This document shows positions 6,930-13,050 of a stretch of DNA of 13,050 bases, piece after piece; position 1 is the first letter of the stretch; each line of letters starts with the position of its first letter. A program made the position numbers and the translations under genes. This DNA comes from an uncultured Rhizobiaceae group bacterium (GTDB lineage Bacteria > Pseudomonadota > Alphaproteobacteria > Rhizobiales > Rhizobiaceae), in contig CALLHT010000090.1 of NCBI GenBank assembly GCA_938009335.1, forward strand, positions 1-13,050, read 5' to 3'. Under the pieces are notes generated by a model that saw only the letters and a program-made list of their open reading frames with translations, was not told the DNA's origin and did not search any database.

Positions 6930-8049
6930 CCATGCTCGCTTTGGCTTCGCCCAGCAGATCCTTCAATGTGGTATGCATTGCTTTGGTTCCCATATCGCCG
7001 CCAAACTCCATAGGCCTCAACCGATTTTGTTCGAAGCCCATTTCTACGGCTCTCTCTATCAAGCCCGCGGCTTTGGACAATTCTAGTTGTGAGCATTTCT
7101 CAGCGAGATAGTCGAGCATTAAGGCGCCACTCAACACCGCAGCCAAAGGATTGGCCTTATCCTGTCCCATGATATCGGGGGCGCTTCCGTGTGCCGGTTG
7201 AAACAGCCCAGTGTCGTCACCGATCTCAGCACAAGCCGCCATGCCCATTCCGCCTACCAAACCGCCCGCAAGATCTGACAAAATATCTCCGAACATGTTC
7301 TCCATCACCATGACGTCAAAATCCCATGGTCGTCGCACCAGATCCAAGGCTTGTGCATCCACATAATTATAGCCTGTTTCGATATCAGGGAAATCGGCTT
7401 TTACTTCATCGAAAATAGATCGAAAGAAAGCCATCGACGTGAATACATTCGCTTTGTCGACGCAGGTTACTCTTCCTCGTTTTCCGCGCGCAATTCGCTT
7501 CTGCGCCAATTGGAACGCAAACTTATGCAGTTTCTCGGTCGTTGCACGCGTGATCCGCAGGGTATCGCGGACTTCAGTATCTCCTATCACTTCACTGCGG
7601 CCATGTACGGCTGCTGAATAAAAAAGCCCTTCCGTCGATTCCCTAAGAATGACAAAATCGATTGCTTCCGCACGCGGGTCTGCCAAACGTTGGGGCGCAT
7701 TGGGATAGGCTTTAACGGGTCTTATTCCGGCATAGAGCTGATAACGGTCACGCAGGCGCAAGTGCGGCGAGATTTCGGTTCCATCTTCACTTCGGATTGA
7801 TGGTAACCCAATCGCGCCCAAAAAGATGGCGTCTGCTTCGCCTGCCCGCTCTTCTCCGCCCTCCTCAATGTCTTGGCCAGTATCGCGATAGTATCCAGCT
7901 CCAGCTTTGATGAATGCGTAAGACACGGCATCTGCCCCTGCCAAGGAAACAGCCTTATCGACGATAGAAAGAGTGACATCGGTAACTTCTATGCCGATGC
8001 CATCTCCACGAATGACAGCTACTTCTACGGGATTTGAATTGTTACTCAT
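6922..8049 (-). CDS. Isopropylmalate/isocitrate/tartrate dehydrogenase-family enzyme, probably NAD-dependent
   Basis: The family oxidises and decarboxylates (2R,3S)-type beta-hydroxyacids such as 3-isopropylmalate, isocitrate and tartrate. The 375-residue product has VAVIRGDGIG at the N terminus, the substrate arginine region LRLRDRYQLYAGIRP, ILRESTEGLF around residues 134-143, catalytic Lys199 in VDKANVF, the metal-site aspartates Asp255 and Asp259 in MFGDILSDLAGG, and AHGSAPDIMG (286-295). Asp292-Ile293 in that last motif is the pattern of NAD enzymes, while NADP enzymes carry Lys-Tyr there. The start is the ATG at 8049, with an AAGG site 8 bases upstream inside a small hairpin. The gene lies between a PLP enzyme and a Gfo/Idh/MocA protein and away from leuC/leuD, so leucine synthesis is unlikely. 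A catabolic role like that of tartrate/malate dehydrogenases (TtuC type) is inferred. Confidence 0.88.
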   Translation of the reverse strand: MSNNSNPVEVAVIRGDGIGIEVTDVTLSIVDKAVSLAGADAVSYAFIKAGAGYYRDTGQDIEEGGEERAGEADAIFLGAIGLPSIRSEDGTEISPHLRLRDRYQLYAGIRPVKAYPNAPQRLADPRAEAIDFVILRESTEGLFYSAAVHGRSEVIGDTEVRDTLRITRATTEKLHKFAFQLAQKRIARGKRGRVTCVDKANVFTSMAFFRSIFDEVKADFPDIETGYNYVDAQALDLVRRPWDFDVMVMENMFGDILSDLAGGLVGGMGMAACAEIGDDTGLFQPAHGSAPDIMGQDKANPLAAVLSGALMLDYLAEKCSQLELSKAAGLIERAVEMGFEQNRLRPMEFGGDMGTKAMHTTLKDLLGEAKASMDV

Positions 8050-8050
8050 A

Positions 8051-8066
8051 TTCAAGCCTTCTTGAA
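8051..8066 (-). promoter_or_regulatory. Small hairpin presenting the ribosome site of the dehydrogenase gene
   Basis: In the 19-base gap between the class V gene and the dehydrogenase, the transcript reads TTCAAG, AAGG, CTTGAA, then T and ATG. The six-base arms are perfect complements, and the loop AAGG is the ribosome-binding core. This could tune translation or arise by chance from a short sequence. Confidence 0.4.
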
Positions 8067-8068
8067 AC

Positions 8069-9325
8069 TCACTCTCCGCAAATCTCATGCATTGCGATCA
8101 AAAATTCCTTCACTTCATCAATTGAATTGTAATGACACATTGACACTCTCACGCAGCTATCGAGGCCGAGCGGAACTAGAATGTTACCGGAATAATGATC
8201 AGCTTTTCTGAGATGGGTTCTAACACCACGTTTATTTAATTTTCTCACCAAATCGATTGAAGGCAGTTTTTCAGCAACAAGCGACACAAGCCCTTCACGG
8301 GCAGGATTTTCATTGCCACCGATCAAGGTAATGCCTTTCATGTCAGCGAGACCCGTTAGATTGCCTACACCGTTTACCATCGCCTCAACCAGCGAATGTT
8401 CTTGTGCTTTGATGGCTTTTGAAGCGCGTTCAATTTTCTCTCGACGGGATCCGTTTGCCCCTTGCGCCTCTCCCAGCCACTCAAAATAGGCGACCACGTC
8501 GGACAGCGTTGCATAGGCACCGGTGTCGCGTGTCCCCATTTCCCAGTTGCCTTCCGGCCCTCCCACAAGTGAATCATGAGGTAGATGGGTTAACCGATCT
8601 GAAATCCAGGCGACACCATATCCATGACGAGAAAACACTTTATACGGTGAGATCACATACCCATCGATGTCATAGAGCTCAATGTCGATGTCACCGTGGG
8701 CAGCGTGTTGAATACCATCCACGATGATGAAGCACTCGGGAGATACAGCCCTTATCGCTGCAGCGCAGGCAGCAACATCAACCCCCATGCCAGTTACCGG
8801 AGACGTATGAACAATGGTCGCAACGCGTGTTTCCGGTGTGACGGCTTCGCCATAGCGTTCAGGCACAACGGTGCCGGTATTATCATCGTGTGCAATCAAA
8901 ACATGCTGATGGCCGCCTATTTTGGACCACCGATGGCTGGCAGAACGTGTTGCGGGATGCTCAAGGGTGGAACCCAGCACCATGCCGCCATGTTCCGTTC
9001 CAAGGCATGCGTTCATGATAAGACGAAACAACAGTTCTGTTCCGCTCTCCCCTACAAAGAATTGCCCCTCGGTCGCATTCATGAAAATTCTTAGATCTTC
9101 TTTGGCTTTTGCAATCACGCGATTTAACTCATGACTGCCGACGTTGTCTCTGCCCTGATTGTCGGGAATAGCCGCATATTGCGTGGATGTTTCCACGACC
9201 GAATTCAACGTCAACGCGCCACCAGCGTTCTCGAAGAAAATACGCTTTCCCTGTTGCGGACAGTGGTCGACCTGAGCAAATTTCGCCCGAATTTCTTCCA
9301 GCAATTGCGGTTCGATTCCAGCCAT
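8069..9325 (-). CDS. Class V PLP-dependent enzyme, SufS/NifS fold without the catalytic cysteine
   Basis: The 418-residue fold-type I PLP enzyme opens with FFENAGGALT (about 30-39), a substrate-loop signature of the cysteine desulfurase-like superfamily. Asp203 in IVDGIQHAAHG should bind the PLP ring nitrogen, His207 lies just after it, and Lys229 in ISPYKVFSRHG should form the Schiff base. The 26-residue spacing between Asp and Lys equals that of SufS. In place of the desulfurase loop with its active cysteine there is GVRTHLRKADHYSGN (about 367-381), with no Cys. I infer an aminotransferase, lyase or epimerase rather than a sulfur donor. The start is the ATG at 9325, with GGAG about 10 bases upstream; an in-frame TTG at 9370 lacks support. 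It is the first gene of the three-gene leftward operon and diverges from the thiamine pyrophosphokinase gene. Confidence 0.85.
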   Translation of the reverse strand: MAGIEPQLLEEIRAKFAQVDHCPQQGKRIFFENAGGALTLNSVVETSTQYAAIPDNQGRDNVGSHELNRVIAKAKEDLRIFMNATEGQFFVGESGTELLFRLIMNACLGTEHGGMVLGSTLEHPATRSASHRWSKIGGHQHVLIAHDDNTGTVVPERYGEAVTPETRVATIVHTSPVTGMGVDVAACAAAIRAVSPECFIIVDGIQHAAHGDIDIELYDIDGYVISPYKVFSRHGYGVAWISDRLTHLPHDSLVGGPEGNWEMGTRDTGAYATLSDVVAYFEWLGEAQGANGSRREKIERASKAIKAQEHSLVEAMVNGVGNLTGLADMKGITLIGGNENPAREGLVSLVAEKLPSIDLVRKLNKRGVRTHLRKADHYSGNILVPLGLDSCVRVSMCHYNSIDEVKEFLIAMHEICGE

Positions 9326-9396
9326 GGTTGTCGTTCTCCGTTTGCACTCAGATGAAACGACTTTTCGCAATTGATCAACCCTGATAATGGAAGTGT
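9326..9396. other. Short divergent intergenic region
   Basis: These 71 bases must hold the promoters of both the leftward three-gene operon and the rightward thiamine pyrophosphokinase gene. I see GATAAT at 9383-9388 on the plus strand, but it is only 8 bases from the start codon and lacks a -35 partner. No convincing promoter, operator or riboswitch can be assigned. Confidence 0.5.
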
Positions 9397-10032
9397 ATGA
9401 GTTCTTTTGTGATTTTATTGGGGGGCGATCTCACCCCATGCGACAGGCTTGCCGAGAAGGTTCAGGGCCTGCGCGCAATTGCGGCCGATTCTGGCATGCG
9501 CCATGCAAAAAAGCTGGGCTTAAAACCTGAACTTTGGGTTGGCGATTTCGATAGCGCAAGCGCTGAACTTATTGAAGAGTATTCAGACTCTGAGAAATTC
9601 ACGTTTGACAGCAACAAAGACATGACCGATGGGGAAATCGCGATTGAGCAAGCTTTGTCCAGGGGTGCAGATCGGCTAATCTTCATCGGTGCTTTTGGCG
9701 GGCCTCGCATGGAGCACGAGTTCTGCCATCTTACGCAAGCGGTCCAATTGGCAAACCGGGGAGTTAACGTCGAGCTTTTGGATGGAAGAAAAGAAGCATA
9801 CCCAATCGCTCCGAACAGACAACTCAATCTGGATTTTGGTTCAGGCACCAGCTTCTCCATCCTCGCGTTTTCTGACCTAAAAGGCCTCACGATCAAAGGC
9901 GCCAAATGGCCTCTTGAACGTGCAGATGTTGAATTTGGCTCAAGCTTAACACTGTCAAACGAAGTCACTGGTCGATTGGAGATTTCGCTCGATAGTGGGG
10001 CCGCCCTAGTGTTGGCACAGTTGGAACGCTAA
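9397..10032 (+). CDS. thiN: Thiamine pyrophosphokinase (thiamine diphosphokinase)
   Basis: The enzyme transfers pyrophosphate from ATP to thiamine to make thiamine diphosphate. The 211-residue product has the family's ordered motifs: AADSGMRHAKKLG (29-41), LWVGDFDS (46-53), KDMTDGE (74-80), GAFGGPRMEH (98-107) and LTLSNEVTG (184-192). Length is typical. Two positions differ from the common pattern: the GGR-x-DH motif reads with Glu106 instead of Asp, and the Asn usually four residues after the His is His111. Activity is still likely, since acidic character is kept. The start ATG at 9397 has GGAAG only 3 bases before it, a poor spacing, but no better in-frame start exists. No thiamine synthesis or transport genes are nearby. 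It is followed after 146 bases by the dimethylglycine dehydrogenase-like gene. Confidence 0.88.
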   Translation: MSSFVILLGGDLTPCDRLAEKVQGLRAIAADSGMRHAKKLGLKPELWVGDFDSASAELIEEYSDSEKFTFDSNKDMTDGEIAIEQALSRGADRLIFIGAFGGPRMEHEFCHLTQAVQLANRGVNVELLDGRKEAYPIAPNRQLNLDFGSGTSFSILAFSDLKGLTIKGAKWPLERADVEFGSSLTLSNEVTGRLEISLDSGAALVLAQLER

Positions 10033-10078
10033 TCAAACGAAGCCCAGAATTCACAACCACGCACGATCGCGCCAAAAA

Positions 10079-10133
10079 CCATTAGACAGGACTGTACAGA
10101 TATGATTGGTTATTAGGCAATAGTGTCTAATGG
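10079..10133. repeat. Ten-base perfect inverted repeat with an internal third copy
   Basis: CCATTAGACA at 10079-10088 recurs as its exact reverse complement TGTCTAATGG at 10124-10133. A third, nearly identical copy, ATTAGGCA, lies at 10112-10119, 31 bases (about three helical turns) after the first ATTAGACA. Between them is the eight-base palindrome CTGTACAG at 10092-10099. The arrangement lies upstream of the flavoprotein-methyltransferase operon and looks like a multi-site binding region for a transcription factor. Confidence 0.6.
10112..10131. promoter_or_regulatory. Candidate operator dyad ATTAGgCA-N4-TGtCTAAT
   Basis: Two 8-base arms match as inverted repeats at 7 of 8 positions with a 4-base centre, the geometry expected for a dimeric helix-turn-helix regulator. 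It is 48 bases upstream of the ATG of the dimethylglycine dehydrogenase-like gene. The regulator is not encoded in the window. Confidence 0.5.
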
Positions 10134-10151
10134 CTGCGTATTTTTGCGCAG
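10134..10151 (+). promoter_or_regulatory. Short leader stem-loop before the flavoprotein gene
   Basis: CTGCG at 10134-10138 pairs with CGCAG at 10147-10151 around an 8-base, T-rich loop. It lies 14 bases before the GGAG ribosome site. It is not followed by a run of T, so it is not a typical terminator. It may be incidental. Confidence 0.25.
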
Positions 10152-10178
10152 AACAAACGTGCTTGGGAGAGCGTGGAT

Positions 10179-12587
10179 ATGAAATCTCATTATAGAGTTG
10201 TTGTCATTGGTGGCGGTGTAGTTGGCTCATCAGTTCTTTATCACCTCGCTAAATTTGGATGGACCGATGTGTGTATGCTGGAGCGCTCCGTACTGACGGC
10301 GGGCTCAAGCTGGCACGCGGCTGGTGGCATTCACGCCCTTAATGCCGATCCGAACATGGCTTCGTTGCAAGCCTACACCATCGATCTTTTGAGCGAAATT
10401 CAAGAAGAGAGCGGACAGGATATTGGTCTTCACATGACGGGTGGCCTCACTATGGCCGGCACTCCAGATCGTTGGGAGTGGCTTCAGTCCGCTTACCGTG
10501 TATTCCAATCCATCGGCATTGAAGACTGCGAACTGGTCACCCCAGAAGAAGCACAGAAGCGCTGCCCGATTATGTCTACGGACGGACTTCTCGGCGGCAT
10601 GTGGGCCGATCGCGAAGGTTACATAGATACAACAGGTACCGTTCATGCCTATGCGCGGGCTGCTAAAAAGCGCGGTGCGGAATATTTTGAGCATACAAGC
10701 GTGAAAGACCTCGTTCAAACCAAGGATGGTTGGGAAGTAATCACCGACAAAGGCAATATCACTTGTGAGCATGTGGTTAATGCCGGTGGGCTTTGGGCGA
10801 AACAACTTGGGCGTATGGCTGGCATTGAGCTTCCTGTTTCCCCCCTCAAACACCACTATCTCATCTCTGATTCAATTCCGGCATTGGAAGAGATCAACTT
10901 CGAGGTTCCGATGACGGTGGACCTTGAAGGCTTTACCTATATGCGTCAGGACCAGAAAGGCATTCTGCTCGGCATCTACGAAGTTGATCATGAACACTGG
11001 GCGATGGACGGCGCACCATGGGACTATGGCATGGAGTTGTTCAACGAACAGACAGACCGTATTGAGCATGAACTTACATGTGGTTTTGAACGTTATCCTG
11101 TGTTGCAGGAAACTGGCGTCAAAACCTGGGTCAATGGCGCCTTCACCTTCTCACCAGATGGCAACCCGCTGGTTGGACCTGTTCCGGGAAAACCGGGCTA
11201 CTGGTCAGCCTGTGCGGTGATGGCGGGCTTCCTGCAAGGCGGCGGCGTTGGCAAATCTTTGGCCGAATGGATAATCCATGGTGAACCTGAGGCAGATGTC
11301 TGGTGTATGGACGTTGCGCGTTACGGCAAGTTTGCGGAGAACAAGCAATATATCAAAGAAACAACAGGGCAGTTCTACTCCCGCCGCTTTGTGATGACCT
11401 ATCCAAATGAACAATTGCCAGCTGGACGGCCCTTGAAGATGGCTCCTGCACATTCTGAAATGACAGAAGCAGGATGCCGTTGGGGATGCAGCTGGGATAT
11501 GGAAGTGCCACTTTATTTTGCCCCAGACAAAGACTTTGTCGAGACCCCAACTCTCAAGCGCTCAAATGCATTCGAGATTGTTGCAGCAGAATGCAAAAAC
11601 GTTCGTGAGAATGTCGGCATGGTCGATATTTCCGGTTTCTCGCGATACGAAGTTACCGGGCCAAATGCGGAAAACTGGCTCAACAAGATGATGGCCTCAA
11701 AATTGCCGGGACCGGGTCGAGCACGTCTTGCACCAATGCTAGGCCATGATGGCCGCTTAAAAGGCGATCTCACCATTCTCAATTGGGGAGATGGAACCTG
11801 GTGGATCATGGGGTCTTACTATCTGCGCGAATGGCACATGCGTTGGTTTAACGATCACATGGATGATGGCGTGAATGTTCGCGATCTTGGTGAAGAGATG
11901 GTGGGCTTCGCACTTACCGGACCGAACTCCCGCAAAGTGATCGAGAAGCTTTGCCATCAAGATATTAGTTCCCTGCCCTTTATGGGTTGTGGTGATTTTG
12001 ATGTCGGGATGGTTCGCGCCAAGGTTGCCCGTATGTCGGTTGCTGGTGAAATGGGTTTTGAGATCAACTGCCGCATGGGCGATCATATTAAGCTCCGTCA
12101 CATCCTGCTTGAGGCAGGCGCTGAATTCGACATGAAGGAATACGGCTTCAACGCCATGCTTTCACTTCGTCTTGAAAAGTCTTTTGGTATTTGGTCGGCT
12201 GAATTCACCCAAGGCTATACACCGGGCGAAACAGGCATGGACCGCTGGATTGCATGGGACAAAGGCGACTTCATCGGCAAAGATGCAGCAATCAAAGAGC
12301 GTGATGGAAATGGTCCTTCGAAACTTCTTGTCACGTTAGAAGTGGACTCATCTGATGCGGATGCCAGTGGCTTTGAACCAGTCTGGGCAAATGGAGATAA
12401 AATCGGTTTTGTAACCTCTGGAGGCTATGGCCACACGGTAGGCAAGTCTCTTGCTATGGCACTGATCCACCCGGATCACGCCAAGCCTGGAACAGATTTA
12501 TCGGTGCATATTGTCGGTGTAGAATGCGGCGCCAAGGTGATTGAGGCCTCGCCTTATGACCCGCAAGGCAAAGCGATGCGCGGATGA
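10179..12587 (+). CDS. Dimethylglycine/sarcosine dehydrogenase-like flavoprotein with aminomethyltransferase (GcvT-like) domain
   Basis: Proteins of this type oxidatively demethylate methylated glycines and related amines, passing the methyl carbon to tetrahydrofolate. The 802-residue product has an N-terminal FAD domain (about 5-365) with GGGVVG at 11-16 and GSSWHAAGG at 42-50, whose His46 corresponds to the histidine that covalently binds FAD in dimethylglycine dehydrogenase. A linker domain (about 366-430) follows, then a GcvT-like folate domain (about 440-690) including VGMVDISGFSRYEVTGP, and its C-terminal barrel ending in YDPQGKAMRG. Length is normal for the family. The ATG at 10179 is preferred over an in-frame GTG at 10173 because GGAG (10166-10169) is 9 bases away. 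The stop overlaps the next start by 4 bases. The exact substrate (dimethylglycine, sarcosine or another N-methyl compound) cannot be read from sequence. Confidence 0.92.
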   Translation: MKSHYRVVVIGGGVVGSSVLYHLAKFGWTDVCMLERSVLTAGSSWHAAGGIHALNADPNMASLQAYTIDLLSEIQEESGQDIGLHMTGGLTMAGTPDRWEWLQSAYRVFQSIGIEDCELVTPEEAQKRCPIMSTDGLLGGMWADREGYIDTTGTVHAYARAAKKRGAEYFEHTSVKDLVQTKDGWEVITDKGNITCEHVVNAGGLWAKQLGRMAGIELPVSPLKHHYLISDSIPALEEINFEVPMTVDLEGFTYMRQDQKGILLGIYEVDHEHWAMDGAPWDYGMELFNEQTDRIEHELTCGFERYPVLQETGVKTWVNGAFTFSPDGNPLVGPVPGKPGYWSACAVMAGFLQGGGVGKSLAEWIIHGEPEADVWCMDVARYGKFAENKQYIKETTGQFYSRRFVMTYPNEQLPAGRPLKMAPAHSEMTEAGCRWGCSWDMEVPLYFAPDKDFVETPTLKRSNAFEIVAAECKNVRENVGMVDISGFSRYEVTGPNAENWLNKMMASKLPGPGRARLAPMLGHDGRLKGDLTILNWGDGTWWIMGSYYLREWHMRWFNDHMDDGVNVRDLGEEMVGFALTGPNSRKVIEKLCHQDISSLPFMGCGDFDVGMVRAKVARMSVAGEMGFEINCRMGDHIKLRHILLEAGAEFDMKEYGFNAMLSLRLEKSFGIWSAEFTQGYTPGETGMDRWIAWDKGDFIGKDAAIKERDGNGPSKLLVTLEVDSSDADASGFEPVWANGDKIGFVTSGGYGHTVGKSLAMALIHPDHAKPGTDLSVHIVGVECGAKVIEASPYDPQGKAMRG

Positions 12588-13050
12588 GTGTAGAAGAAAC
12601 ACCCAGAAGACGAAGGCGTGGGCGCGGAACGGAAACCGCGCCAACATCAAAACGCAATGTAAACTATCGCCAGCTACGCAATCCGTTTCCGGCTATGAAT
12701 GTCTTTTCAGATGATCAGGCTGCGGACATGCATGAAAGCGCGCTCCGAATTTTGCAAGAACTTGGCATGCGTGTGCTTCTGCCGGAAGCGCGAGAATTCT
12801 TTACAAAGGGTGGCGCGCGCGTTGAAGGTGAGATGGTCTATATTGGCCGAGACATGATGGACGCAGCCATTGCCAGTGCGCCGAAGTCTGTAGACTGCCG
12901 GGCAGGTGCACGTGATCGCGATGTGGTTTTGGAATTGGGCAGTCTTGTTTTTCAGGCCGGAGCAGGTGCGCCCCACGCAACTGACCTTGAACGGGGAAGA
13001 CGGCCGGGCTCAGCACGCGATTACATCGAGTATTTGCAGCTCACACACCA
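12584..13050 (+). CDS. MttB-superfamily (trimethylamine methyltransferase-like) protein, N-terminal part only
   Basis: Members move a methyl group from a methylated or quaternary amine to a corrinoid protein. The best known bacterial non-pyrrolysine members act on glycine betaine or similar compounds. The 155 visible codons show an arginine-rich start PRRRRRGRG (7-15), then NVFSDDQAADMHESALRILQ (39-58), ELGMRVLLPEAREFFTKGGA (59-78), the AIASAPKSV segment, and GAGAPHATDLERG, all in the family's order. The gene continues past the right edge, so the position where classical MttB carries pyrrolysine (an in-frame TAG) is not visible. The start overlaps the flavoprotein stop (ATGA), indicating coupled translation. 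The pairing suggests sequential demethylation. No corrinoid protein gene is in view. Confidence 0.88.
   Translation, partial: MSVEETPRRRRRGRGTETAPTSKRNVNYRQLRNPFPAMNVFSDDQAADMHESALRILQELGMRVLLPEAREFFTKGGARVEGEMVYIGRDMMDAAIASAPKSVDCRAGARDRDVVLELGSLVFQAGAGAPHATDLERGRRPGSARDYIEYLQLTH

Noticed and set aside
6922..8049. Annotation as leuB of leucine synthesis.
   Set aside because: No leu genes are adjacent. The gene is coupled to a PLP enzyme and a Gfo/Idh/MocA protein, which suggests another substrate.
8069..9325. Annotation as SufS-type cysteine desulfurase.
   Set aside because: The catalytic cysteine loop is replaced by a cysteine-free segment, and no iron-sulfur assembly genes are nearby.
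9326..9396. Possible TPP riboswitch ahead of the thiamine pyrophosphokinase gene, suggested by the CTGATAATGG sequence.
   Set aside because: The gap is only 71 bases and lacks the CTGAGA half and the supporting helices. CTGAGA occurs at 9589 inside the gene but without the other parts.
9462..9968. 168-residue open frame on the minus strand opposite the thiamine pyrophosphokinase gene.
   Set aside because: It is antisense to a gene with clear family motifs and has low-complexity Ser/Pro-rich composition and no recognisable domain.
10033..10178. Possible glycine riboswitch before the GcvT-domain flavoprotein.
   Set aside because: I could not find the conserved glycine aptamer core, and the inverted repeats there look like protein operators.
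10305..10856. 183-residue open frame opposite the flavoprotein gene.
   Set aside because: It is fully antisense to a recognised FAD domain, with no ribosome site or family similarity seen.

Overview
The window looks like chromosomal DNA of an alphaproteobacterium of moderate GC content (about 50-55% in most genes by hand count). I infer this from protein style, gene content (paa genes, a dimethylglycine dehydrogenase-like protein beside an MttB-family methyltransferase) and the compact operons. Such gene sets are common in marine and plant-associated Rhizobiales/Rhodobacterales, but I cannot name a genus. Coding density is high: no gap between genes exceeds about 150 bases, and I see no RNA gene, insertion sequence or CRISPR array.

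Left region (1-5868), aerobic phenylacetate catabolism. A leftward operon runs thiolase (paaJ/pcaF type), paaA, a DUF1877-like gene, paaB, paaC, and continues off the left edge, where paaD and paaE would be expected. PaaA, PaaB and PaaC belong to the phenylacetyl-CoA 1,2-epoxidase. Divergently, from a shared AT-rich 141-base intergenic region with an inverted repeat, runs a fused enoyl-CoA hydratase/3-hydroxyacyl-CoA dehydrogenase that could do the work of PaaF and PaaH. With the thiolase it would complete the beta-oxidation-like end of the pathway, to acetyl-CoA and succinyl-CoA. Two things are odd here. The low-GC DUF1877 gene sits between paaA and paaB and overlaps the end of paaA. The fused enzyme also ends early relative to its family, right where it meets the next, convergent operon.

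Middle region (5895-9325), a leftward three-gene operon: a class V PLP-dependent enzyme without the desulfurase cysteine, an NAD-type decarboxylating beta-hydroxyacid dehydrogenase (isopropylmalate/tartrate dehydrogenase family), and a Gfo/Idh/MocA-family oxidoreductase. The tight spacing implies one pathway, probably catabolism of a small hydroxy or amino acid. I do not recognise it as a described pathway.

Right region (9397-13050), rightward: a thiamine pyrophosphokinase, then an apparent promoter/operator region with repeated ATTAGACA-type sequences, then a dimethylglycine/sarcosine dehydrogenase-like flavoprotein overlapping by 4 bases an MttB-superfamily methyltransferase that is cut by the right edge. 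This pair suggests demethylation of a methylated amine, with one-carbon units passed to tetrahydrofolate or a corrinoid protein.
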